Part shown: one piece after another, positions 24,396 through 36,700 of the stretch
How positions within the stretch are numbered: the stretch's first letter is position 1
Layout: each line of letters opens with the position of its first letter
Assembly (NCBI GenBank): GCA_018340805.1
Contig: JACMZG010001913.1
Location: forward strand, 12,682,097 to 12,746,096
Origin: Microvelia longipes
Taxonomy: Eukaryota > Arthropoda > Insecta > Hemiptera > Veliidae
Reading direction: 5' to 3'
DNA: 64,000 nt
Position numbers and translations under genes: made by a program
The notes under the pieces: model-generated
Database searches by the model: none
Told to the model about the DNA's origin: nothing
The model's input: only the letters and a program-made list of their open reading frames with translations

Positions 24396-25900
24396 CTGTA
24401 ACATGAAATTTAACGGTTCAAGAAACGATAACTAGAAAATACTTACAGGTATAATATTATTTATGTGAAACAACTAAATGTTTAAATAGTGATGGTAAAT
24501 TTGAATGACCTAGGAGTTGAAGTATTTCAAGGTAGAGCTTCTTATCTAGAAATTGTTAAGAAGAAAGTTATCTCTTTTAGCGAATTTTCATCAGACAGTT
24601 ACGGTTATGAGGTTATTCGGATAACTGATGTGTTTTAACCATGGTAGAAGTAAAAGGGATAATGTATGATAGTAAACCAACATAGAGATTAAAAAGGTAT
24701 GTAGATTAAATTATTAATATAAATTCAACGTTTCACTTGTAGGTCATTTGATACTACCGAGTTGAGCTAAACATAAGTATTTATGTTTTTAGTATTGCCA
24801 AATTTCAATCGGATAGCAAAATTTTTACGAGTTTAATTTTAAAACATTTTTGCTGAGTCATTATTGCGGGTTATTGACGCCATAAAAAATATATTTTCCG
24901 AATAGCACAACTACAGCGGTGGACTGATTTTTGTACAAAATATAACTCTCTAGGATAAATACACTGGGTGCTATGGTGATAACAGACAAACACATACACA
25001 CAAAGACAGACAGACAACTTTGTGAAAACCACTTAAGAGGCTATAAAAACGCCTGAAACGGATAATTCCGGTTTTATCCCGGTTTCGATAAAACCGGATT
25101 TTTTCAAACACAATACTTTTTCTATATACCAACGGTATAAATGAGGAAAAGTTTTTTTTTAACTTTATTGATTATTGTCGACAATAAATGTATTTGACAT
25201 GGTGCTCATACTGGTTAAAGTGACTAGGCAATCTTGATAGGAGGAATCACCTAGTGGTGATGCTCCTTGGCGTGGTTAGGTAAATCTTGACATTTTACTT
25301 ATAATATAAAAATTTGAACTAAATATTATTGGTGAACTTACGTTGCTCTTTGAGCTACTTGAGCGTTAGCGTGAGCGATTTTAGCTGAGGTAACTTCGGG
25401 TGTGTCGAATCCACCATAAGCGGCAGCTGATGGTCCTACCCAGTGGCTACCAACAATACCATGACCAGCCACTGAAAATAAACAATAGCATGGTAATAAT
25501 AAATATATAAATAAATAAAAATATACGTGGTAATACATTTCAAATACATCCCCCTGATTAAGTCAGCTTCGTGTAAAGATACCGAACAAAATTGGAATCC
25601 ACCACCATTAAGTTAACCAGAAGTTCAAATACCAAATTATATTTGTTTGATAATTGTCTAGCAGTTTAGTAATTTCAAAAAATTAAGTTAAGGCATAACT
25701 TTATATTTATTATTTATGACCAATAATTTTTACCAATAATTTCACACCAGTTTAATTAAATTCCGTTTTTTCGAGCTATCGTTTGAAATACAGAAGGAAT
25801 ATTACCTATTAATAATTAAAAATATGCTTGCTGGTACACCTAAATTAATCGCTTCTAATACATTGTTTTAGAAAAAAAATGAGGGTAAAAAAAAAAAAAA

Positions 25901-25986
<86 letters not shown>

Positions 25987-28821
25987 GAGGTTAAATTATA
26001 AATGATTAATATAAAGAACTAAACGGAATAATCTTTTGTTACTAAATTCCAATGAAATGATATCAAACTCGCTCGAGGCAACATGACAGTTTCAATTTTA
26101 AACTTTCATAAAATTTGGACGCTTATGATTTATTTTCAAGTACCTACATCAAAAACTAAATTCTATGTCAAACTATTTTGAGATTTTGCAGAAGTTTATC
26201 GGTTTCTTAGAAGTAACACCTATAGGTAGAAGTTATACACTGTAATAATTAAAAATGAAAGTTATGATGATAAATTGTTTGGAAACATTTAATTTTACTC
26301 TTCTTCTGAACTTTTTACAAACAATCTACTCAGAAGGAAAACTATGTATAATTTATTTTTCATTTGTCCATCCTTCTTTTTTACGACACGAAACGTCGGA
26401 AATTAATATTACTATGAGAGAATAATATATTATATATATATAGTTAGTAATTCTATGTCATAAATTTAATTTATATATATATATATATATTTATAATATA
26501 TATATATATATACTATATAATAAATAATAATACACATGTTTACTCCACGCGTTAAAATCAGTTGACAGCGTGGGACAATGTGATTGAGGAACTATTAAGG
26601 TTGTCCGGGTATGACATTGTTGGCGTGGTTTTTATATAGAAGTAACATAATCCAGGACTACTATCTACTATAATTTCTATAATTTCTACTGTAATTCAAA
26701 TTTAACATACAGTAAAAACCTTATAGTTAAGAGAATTTTGGTTATTAAGAGGAGACAAGCTTGACTTTTGTTTAACTATTGTCGTACTTCAGAAAAATAA
26801 AGACCTTCAGACAATATTGGAGTTTAAAAGTATTGGAAAACCCCATAGAATTAATGTTTTCAACTCATAACATCGAACACGCTTAACGCGAACATTATTA
26901 TTGTATTGTTTCAGGATTTATAACTTAAATCTTTCAAACAATGAAAGAATTATGATAAATACGTAAAATGAACTACTGCACAGTAGTAATATAGGCACAG
27001 TAGTAATACAGTAATAAAGGACGTGTTTACAGTAATATAGTAATATGTTTATAACCTGACTTTTAGGGGCTACTGTCACGGAGAGATAACACATCTAAAC
27101 ATAAGATGTAAAAAATTATTTTCGGATTATCCTAGTTTCTTATCAGTTTTATTTTTATTATAAAATTAATTCGAGGTGTTGGATATTGGGACTCTGTTTT
27201 ACGAGTTTATTCTGGTTATTTCTACTTAAGGCCCTCATATTTTATTTCACTTTGGGAAATTCGTGCGATTGTCCTACAATTTTGTTTAATCCAAAAAAGA
27301 GCCTGACGTATAATATTTAAACTCAACTCTTCTATTTCTTGTAGACCATATTTCAAAGAAATAGCAGCAGAGCATTTTGAGTGGTTCAAAAAAAGGACGG
27401 GAGGACTCTCTTAAGAAATGTGCAGTCGTGTAGTGGTACCTATGTTATTTATTAATAAATTTATATTAGGGTTGCGACACTGGGAATATATCAAATGTTC
27501 TTTCCCTATTATGAAAGTTCTTTTGACTATTTTTTAAAATACTTACAGTAAGGTACGGCAGCGATGCTTCTCTTGCCAAGGAGATGGGCATGTCCCCACC
27601 ATCCATGGTTTTGAGCAGCGGTGGCGGCAAGACTGAAACAAAACATACTTCACATAAGCTTTCATTTCAAATTTGTCTCAACCTTCCTCGACTTACTCCT
27701 AACTTCACTTCCAGCAACCGAATAGCCACTTAAGCGCCATTTTCTGATTTAAATTCGCTAACAAATGCATAATTCTAGTTTTATCTTTAGTCTCAATCCT
27801 AAAAATGAATTATTTAAGGATAGAGTTTCTACAAATTTCTGGTAGAAGTTAACCAATTTTGATAAGAGAAGAATTTGTTTTGTAGGTTTCTTGGAAACCC
27901 ATAGAATTTGAGTTCTTTTTTTTTTAAATTCCACTCTTTGACTGATTCTAGTGAAAGAGGGTTGTGAAAAACTCATAGAAATTGTTCCTAATTTTTTTCA
28001 GGGTATACGGCTTAAGCTTTAAAAGCATTCTTATCTAAATTCTTATAAATTTACTCTTTAGAATATAAATTTCGGAGAGGGTTTAACCTTTCCAAGAAGA
28101 GATTGAGGGAGGTAATGTGAAGAGCTATCTGTAATATTTCATGTCTTGCTTAAAGTAACTGGCCTTTCTCGCCCCTCGAGCTTTTGGCCTCGTTCTCTTC
28201 AATCCAAAATCCTTTTCCAAATAACCTAGAATGTTCCTTATTCCCTTTCAAACAAAGTATCTGTATATTTTATGTCTTATTAATCCAATTTATATTCATT
28301 TTACATTTTTTACTTTTTCTCTCATTTTACTGTAGATTAATGAGAAAGTATTGTGTTCTCAATAAAAAGAAAACCATCATTAGACTTAAATTATTCGTTT
28401 TCAGCATTTGAAGAACACTATGTTGGTATGGTCTATGTAGACCAATAAAAAATAAGAATTCCCGCGTGAATGTTGTTTATAACTTAGTGTCAGGCATATC
28501 TCTTCCTGTGTTTATGCAAAAGGGTTAAAACATAAGTCCACTTAAATGTTAAAAATTAAGTCCTATTGGGAATCCAAGGCAAATATAAAATTTCGCTCAA
28601 GTTACTTACTCGGCTATCATCAAAAATGTGTTAAATTTGTTCCAAATCGGAAAAATTATCAATTGAATAAGGAGGATCTATTCGATAAGATCCTAAAAAA
28701 TGTATACACACATATGATTCTTTAAAATGTTGAGTTTTAACCGTAAAGTTTTAACTTATACGGTTTAACGCGTAATTCTCAAGCCTTTAGAGCAAATTAA
28801 AAAACGTTACGTTTTAAACAT

Positions 28822-28874
<53 letters not shown>

Positions 28875-30737
28875 ATCTGTGTGTGTGTGTGTGTGTGTGT
28901 TTGTGTATGGCATGTATGTATAAATTATTGATAAATTTAATTTAAAAAATCTTAAGTATACAAAGCCTTAATATAATTCTGATAGAACACAGTGGTGCGT
29001 AAATTGTAGTTTTCATTCGTTCTTTTTTCCTTCTAAATTTTAACCAAATATTTTGAACATATCACGACCAAAATATTACTGCTAAAATAAATATTTTCCA
29101 CTTCAACTTTATTCTAATTTATATAAAAGCAGATATGTATCTTGACAAATTGTCCTACATTAGAAAGTTGAGTGTAATAAATTATCTGAGGAACCAGACA
29201 TTCTAACTTAAGTCTTTATCTGCAAACTATTTGAAATGCTTTTATCTGAGAAAAATATATTTTTAAGATTTATATTTTAAGTTTTCGCATTATTTTATAA
29301 TATAATTTACATAAAACAAATATCTTGCGTATAGGAAAAGTTATTTATTTAAAATACATTTAAGTTATAAGATTTTTATTATTTTCCTTTATTTCGATAT
29401 TTTAAATTAATTTCCGTATGAGAACTGATAGGATATTTGTATCTTAAAGAACGATAAGAAGTTTAAATATAGTTCTTTGATGCAAATGATTGTATCGTTT
29501 ACGTTCCCTGTGATCTTATAGCGTCTTTTGTTAAAATTTAGTTTTAGTGATTCAAAGACTCTAAGTTGACGATACTAAAAGCGAAGTGCAAAACTATGGC
29601 ATGTATATATGTGGTGTATATTAAATCATTGGTCTTTGCCAATTGATATTGCTTAAGTTATTTGTTCAGGCCCTCGCCTATTTATTTATTTATTTATACA
29701 ATTTTTAAAATGAGCCCTCAACAGATAATTCCAACAAGGCGCTCAGGTATATAGAGATAACATAGTTAAACATAACAAAAGAACATTAAAATGATTTATA
29801 AAAGAGGCTAAAATCTGATTGGGACTATTTATGAAAATTAGACGATAATATTACAATAATTAAAGGCTTAAATAATAACTATTAACAAAGAGACTAAATC
29901 ACTATACACTAAAAATAAATTCACTAATTCACTAGTCACTACACCATTATAAAAAAAGACACAAATACTTTCTATAAATCTAGGATGCATTAATATTATC
30001 ATCCTTCACTAAATAATCATCTCTGAATCGATTTTATCAAGTGAATTTAAAATCAAATGGGATTAAATAAATTAAATTTTATCTGGAAATTAATTAATTA
30101 GATAAGTCCTAAGGGTAAAATACTTACGTTGCTCTTTGAGCTACTTGAGCATGTGCATGAGCTACTTTAGCAGCGGTAACTTCGGGTGTGTCAAATCCAC
30201 CGTAAGCAGCAGCTGAAGGTCCTACATAGTGACTACCAACAACAGCGTGGCCTAATACAGCATGTCCAGCTGTAACATAAAATACATTCTATTTATAAAA
30301 CACATACACCAATGGAAATTCGTTGGTATAATCGAAGGATATTAGATTTAACTACTTATGCTTCTCTTTACATCACATTAAGTTCTTCCGGAGGAAACCA
30401 CTTTAATGTAGATGGTGAATACAACGTTTCGCCTCCACTGTAGAAGGCTTATTTAGGGACGTAGGACATCATAGGACATCATAGGGACGTAAGGACATAG
30501 GGACATCAGGGACGTAGATATCATAGGGACGTAGGACATCATAGGGACGTAGGACATCATAGGGACATAGGAAATCATAGATTGCAACACTCAAATTTGA
30601 ACTCTTTATATTTGCAGAGCTTAATGTGTTTATCTATGGCCCAATCCATTTTAACTGGGCTAGAGATGTAATTAAAAAAGTATTTATGATTTTTCTGTGT
30701 TATTTATTAATTATTATATTATATTATTATATTATAT

Positions 30738-30784
<47 letters not shown>

Positions 30785-33700
30785 CTAAGACCATAAGGAG
30801 CCAAGTTAACGGAAGTTATAGTTAGCATAGATACCGAATATTAGGTTAATGCCTGACGCTGAGATAATAACTAACGCTATAGTCATGGACGATGCCGAAT
30901 TTCAAGTTAATGACTATCGCTTTAGTGAGCTACGATGGCGTACGTCAAGTTAATGACTGACGCTTCATTAAGCTTTGTTAAAGTTGGCTTACAAAACGCC
31001 AACTTTGTAAGAGAAAAATATGCAATGTGAATTTAAAATTATTTACAAAATAGAATCATAGATAAAAACAAGTTTCTTACCATAAGGAACGGCAGCGAGT
31101 ACACTCCTCTTTCCAATAAGATGACCATGTCCAAGAGCAAGTCCATGTCCTACAAGACCATGACCAACAACTACACCATGGTTGGCAGCGGCTTCGGTAG
31201 CAACGCTATAAACATTATTAATGTAGAATCAATTGTTGGATAAACATATTAATGTAGAGTCAATTGTTGTATAAACTTAATAATGTAGAGTCAATTGTTG
31301 GATAAACATATTAATGTAGAGTCAATTGTTGGATAAACATATTAATGTAGAGTCAATTGTTGGATAAACATACTAATGTTGAGTCAATTGTTGGATAAAC
31401 ATATTAATGGTTGCAAGTTTTACTTATCGGAGATAATAATTAAAATTATTTTATACACAACAGGAGTCCCATTGTGATCGGGTTACTGCTCTCTTCCAAA
31501 CCTCTACTCAAAATCCTATTCTTCGATGTTTTTATCATCACTTTGTATCTCTTTTAATTGCAAAACATTATAAGCCTTGATTGCATCCTCACCTGCAGTA
31601 GATGTCAACAAGCCAAAATTTCTTTATTTATATAAAGATATATATGTTTACTGATAGTTAATAAAACTAATAGATTTGTTTATGCTAAAAACTGAAGCTA
31701 CTATTTTATTTTACGTTTACAACCAATCAAAAATATCTGCACGCCAAAACATAGGTAAAATCGTAAAACTCACGCAGCACGTTGAGCGGTGTGGTATTGA
31801 GCGTGAGCAATTTTAGCTGAGGTACTTCGGGTGTGTCGTATCACCATAAGCAGCGGCTGATGGTCCCCAGTGAGCGGCGAGAGGTGCGTGCCATCCAGCA
31901 TAAGCTGAAAATTTAGAATAGTTGTTCAATACATTTACAAGTATATCGATAACTAAAATACAAATTTTCATAAATAGATATTATTTTTATCCCTAGTGCC
32001 TAGTTATAATTACTAAAAAAAATAAAAGCTACTTGTAGTATGAACTACACAAAAGACCTTTGATGGAGTGCAAAGGTCGTGCAAAGTTTGATGGAGGATA
32101 GGGTCCATCCTCAATACCAATACACCTCAATAATTAAGTGGTATAAAAATTAAGGTTCTCCAGCGGAGACCGCGTCACTGTAGATAATAAATCCCACACA
32201 TCGTTTCTTCTGTAGGAGGCATCTTTCTGGTTTGTAGGATATCATGGTAGAACACATCTTGGTTTTCTATATCCCTGAAGATGTCTTCTTCAGAGGAAGC
32301 GAAACGTCGGATTTATCATCTAAACAAACGAGGTCACTACCGAAAGACCTTAAAGTTCATAATAATAATTTCGGAAGTCAACATACTTTATTAATTAAGT
32401 GATATCCTGAACGGAAAAATATCGTCGGAGGTTAGAAATATCTTTGTTTAACTTTAAACCTACTATAAAAACTTTTGAAGTTCTAAACATGCATTATTGA
32501 CACTACAAAGCGTTCAATTATTTCCGATTTTCGGTTATAGTATAGTCATGGCCGAACAAATGTAACGTAACATGAATAATAATAATGCCTGTTTTAGGGC
32601 CTTACGGTCCTTCAGGGTATTCGCCCTGAAGGGCGAATCGTATTAGAAGCATACGATTCGAGTGTGTAACTGATGGCCCTTAAGTAGAAGACCTCCTTGT
32701 GCTGGCTTATCAGATATCTGACGTTAATTGAGTGTTTGAGACTCTAAACTTTTAGTTAACATAATAATAAAAATTATAATAATTACTCCTATAATTGTAG
32801 AAAAATACATGTTAATAATTTACCTAAAGGTACAGCAGCGGCGAGGCTTCTCTTCTTAAGGATATGTCCAAGAAGACCATGTCCTACGATACCATGTCCA
32901 ACAACGACACCGTGGTTAGCGGCAGCTTCGGTGGCAACACTGCAAGGTTTAAAACATGTATTAGACTTTAATACTAATTTATTGCCGCCTCAATGGTTGA
33001 TTTTCATAACGTTTTATTATTTATACCGTTTGAAACCAAGAAGTTATGGGTTCAAACAAATCATCACCATGTGTAGATTGCACTTTGAGCGTTAGATTAT
33101 TAGTAGCAATTGAATGATCTAGATACTAGGTTTACAATTGTTGTCAAACTGATCACTAAAAACAGATGTTTTATAATTATGAAACTTACGCAGCACGTTG
33201 AGCGGTGTGGTATTGAGCATGAGCGATTTTAGCTGAGGTAACTTCGGGTGTGTCGTATCCACCATAAGCAGCGGCTGATGGTCCCCAGTGTGCGGCGAGA
33301 GGTGCGTGCCATCCAGCATAAGCTGAAAATTAAAAACAAATTAAACTTTGTAATTGCTGAGATAAATTTAAATTATACTCAGCAATGGTTGTCACAACCT
33401 AATAAGGTTATTATACTTTGAGAGTAATGGTTGCTACAACCTCTTAAGGTTTTTTCCGTAGGGTAATCCCTGATGAGCCATAAGGCTCTAAATGGGCATT
33501 GTTATATAAGTTATGGATACCTCTGATTAAACTGGTGTGTATGGTTGATTAAGAATGTTTCAAGGAGTTAACATTTTCAAGAAGCTATTTGGGTAAGAAT
33601 GTCATTAATTCTTATTAATTCGTCATCTTTAAACTTTTGACTTCTTTACGCTATAGCCAAATGTTCATAGATATTTCTTTTTACGTTTTTGGACAAACTT

Positions 33701-36700
33701 AGGTAATTCTTCTTTTATGTCCTACCAAACAAGGATGGTGAATGAAACCATAAGCCACCTGCCGGATGGCTTTTAGGCTAATAACCAATATAAACTATTT
33801 TGAAAATAGGTTGATGACGTTGTTCTACAATATGGATGCATGGGTTGATTGTTGCATTTTGTAATATCTGCTGTTAAATAACTTAATGATTTCAAATCAT
33901 AACTAAAACAGACATGGCTGATCAGTTGGATTTGAAGTGAATCAACTTAGACGCCATGGGACTATTCTGAACACTAAGTATTACAGGAAAAATAAAAACT
34001 TTAACTACCTAGAGGGACAGCGGCGATGCTCCTTTTCTTGAGGATGTGTCCAAGAAGTCCGTGACCTACAAGTCCGTGACCAACAAGACCATGACCAACA
34101 AGACCATGTCCAACGACTACACCGTGGTTGGCAGCAGCTTCGGTGGCAACACTAAAATATACAGAAATAAGAAATTTCGCCATATTAATTTGAAGATTCT
34201 CTCTGAGATGATTCTTTATCAGAAAGCTTCCCAAACATTGGCTCTAACACAAAACGTGTTAGCTATAATGTATAATTTCATATTTTCCATAAAGGTACAT
34301 ATATTTAAATAACAGAGCTGGCTTTCGGTTTTCACCATCAACAGAACCGAAGGGGTGAGTCTCTATGTATCTAAAATTCCGTTAATGGCTAAAAGCAGTC
34401 TGCACCAAAACCTGGGCGTAGATTTCTCCATATATATACAAATATATAATAACTGGTAAAGATACTAAAAATTTTAGCTACAAATTAGTTAACTCTACAG
34501 TTATACAGCTGCTAATTTATATTTTTTTTTATTAAAAACTTAGTTAAAATCGTAACGTTAGTTTTACGATTTTAACTAAAACTTACGCAGCACGTTGAGC
34601 GGTGTGGTATTGAGCGTGAGCGATTTTAGCTGAGGTAACTTCGGGTGTGTCGTATCCACCATAGTGAGCAGCCAAAGGTCCGTGATAAGCTAATGGAAGA
34701 CCATAGATGCTTCTCTTGCCAATAAGATGTCCATGACCTAATCCCCAATAACCATGACCATTGGCGGCAGCTTCGGTGGCGACACTGCGAAAAAGAGAAA
34801 TTGCATAATTTTTTTAGATCTACGGCGATATTCGAGAATGTTACTTATATTTTAGGTTTAATAATTCTATTATTTATTTCTAAAAATAATATGGAAATAA
34901 TGTAGGAATGTTAATTAATACAATATCATTTGACAATTAATATTCGATTGTCAAATAAACGTATGAACATAATTCAAAAAGAGTATTTCTTTGCCAATTG
35001 GACTTATGGACAAAGGAGCATGAACAAAATAGGGCATTCCTTTGTTAAATGGACTTATTGACAAGGGAAAAATGAACGAAATAGAATATTTCTTTGTTAA
35101 TACAACCTTGCACAAAGATCGGTATACGAACCTTAAAATCAAATTATACTCAAATGATTAAGTTTACGAAAATCTTGTGTACTTACGCAGCGCGTTGAGC
35201 GGTGTGGTACTGAGCATGAGCGATTTTAGCTGAGGTAACAGCAGGAGTATCATAACCACCGTAATGAGCAGCTGATGGTCCCCAGTGAGCAGAGTAGGCT
35301 AAAGGAGCGTGCCATCCAGCATAAGCTAAAATGTTCAAATATGATTAAAAAGGTTGTATATATCGCAAGTTAAAGAATCAAGTGCCGTCGATACTTGCTA
35401 TTGGATATGATATCCCTAGACCAGTTTCGGCATAACGCTGTCATTCAGTCATTCTTCAATGTTCAAATAATTAATTAAGAAAATTACTTAAACAGCGGTT
35501 TATAAAAAAATGGTATAAGTTTTTGTTTATTTATCGTCAACGGCCATAGACAACCACAACAGTTAGACTTTTTTGTGATTTCCTTCGTTTCTAATTTTAA
35601 TTTTGTTAATTTTAAGGTTGGTTCAAGGAAGGCTGGTTTTAATTTAGTTGCTGCTTAAATTGCATAAGTTTATATAAGATTGCCCTTACATTACCACCCC
35701 TAAATATAAAATCAGATTTATATTGAGCAGATATAAATTAGCATAAAAAGCTATTCATCAAAAAGTAAATGTTTTGAAGTTCCTCAGATGAGGGAAGTTG
35801 GGAAGGACTTTTAGGTGAGAGCCATTTTCTAAAATGATTTGCCGGTGTCCTATATTACTGTTATCTATTTTATGGATTATATGAAGTTATCCTGTTTACT
35901 TGATTTATAGTATGAATGTACCTAGAGGTAAAGCGGCAATGCTTCTCTTCTTAAGAAGATGAAGACCATGAGCCAAGAGTGGGCTGTGAACTGCATGAAC
36001 GGAAGTAATGACTGGACCAGCGGGCACAGCGGGTCCGACTGGTAAGTTGGTAGCGGCTACTCTGAATCCATTGTGAGGATCGCTTACGTATGCAGCTGAT
36101 TGGACGAGACCATGAGCATCTACGTAACTATATCCTACAAATAGACAAAATAAGAGAATTTGGATTAGATATAGTTCTTAACTCTTATTGTCCAAGAGCC
36201 GGACCTGAAAAAATGTGACTCATTTTGTACTTGCCAATCCAGAGTGGAGCTCTTCATATGATTACGCATGATAAAATTTTTATAAAATCGCACAAATTTC
36301 AGTTTTCTTGAAATAAGTGGTACCCTGTAGGTCGTGTGCAAAACATGAATATAACATATTAAAAAGCTGATAAAATGTTCTGTAAAACAAGTGTTTAATC
36401 ATCAAAATTGGATGATTACAACTAAAGTTGTAGCTCTTTCGAAAACACCAAAAAAATGGTTAATTTATGCAGAGCCAGAGAATTTCTTTGATAAAATTTT
36501 AGATTTTTGTGCATTTTTTGCCCATTTAACAAATGACATAACTTTAGTACTAGTAATTTGATATTGAGGAAAAAATACAAGTTTTATAGCAAATTTTATT
36601 AACATTAAAAAATGTTCTCTTCGTGTTTTGCACACGACCTACAGGGAACCAAAAACTACCAAATTGCAAACGACCTATTGCAAGAAAACTGGAATTTGTG

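Larger units (their letters stand above)
24396..25341 (-). other. Intron 13 of the large cuticular gene
   Basis: AT-rich. It holds a minus-oriented family R copy (24880-25160) with an internal 12-bp perfect hairpin (25067-25098). Confidence 0.6.
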
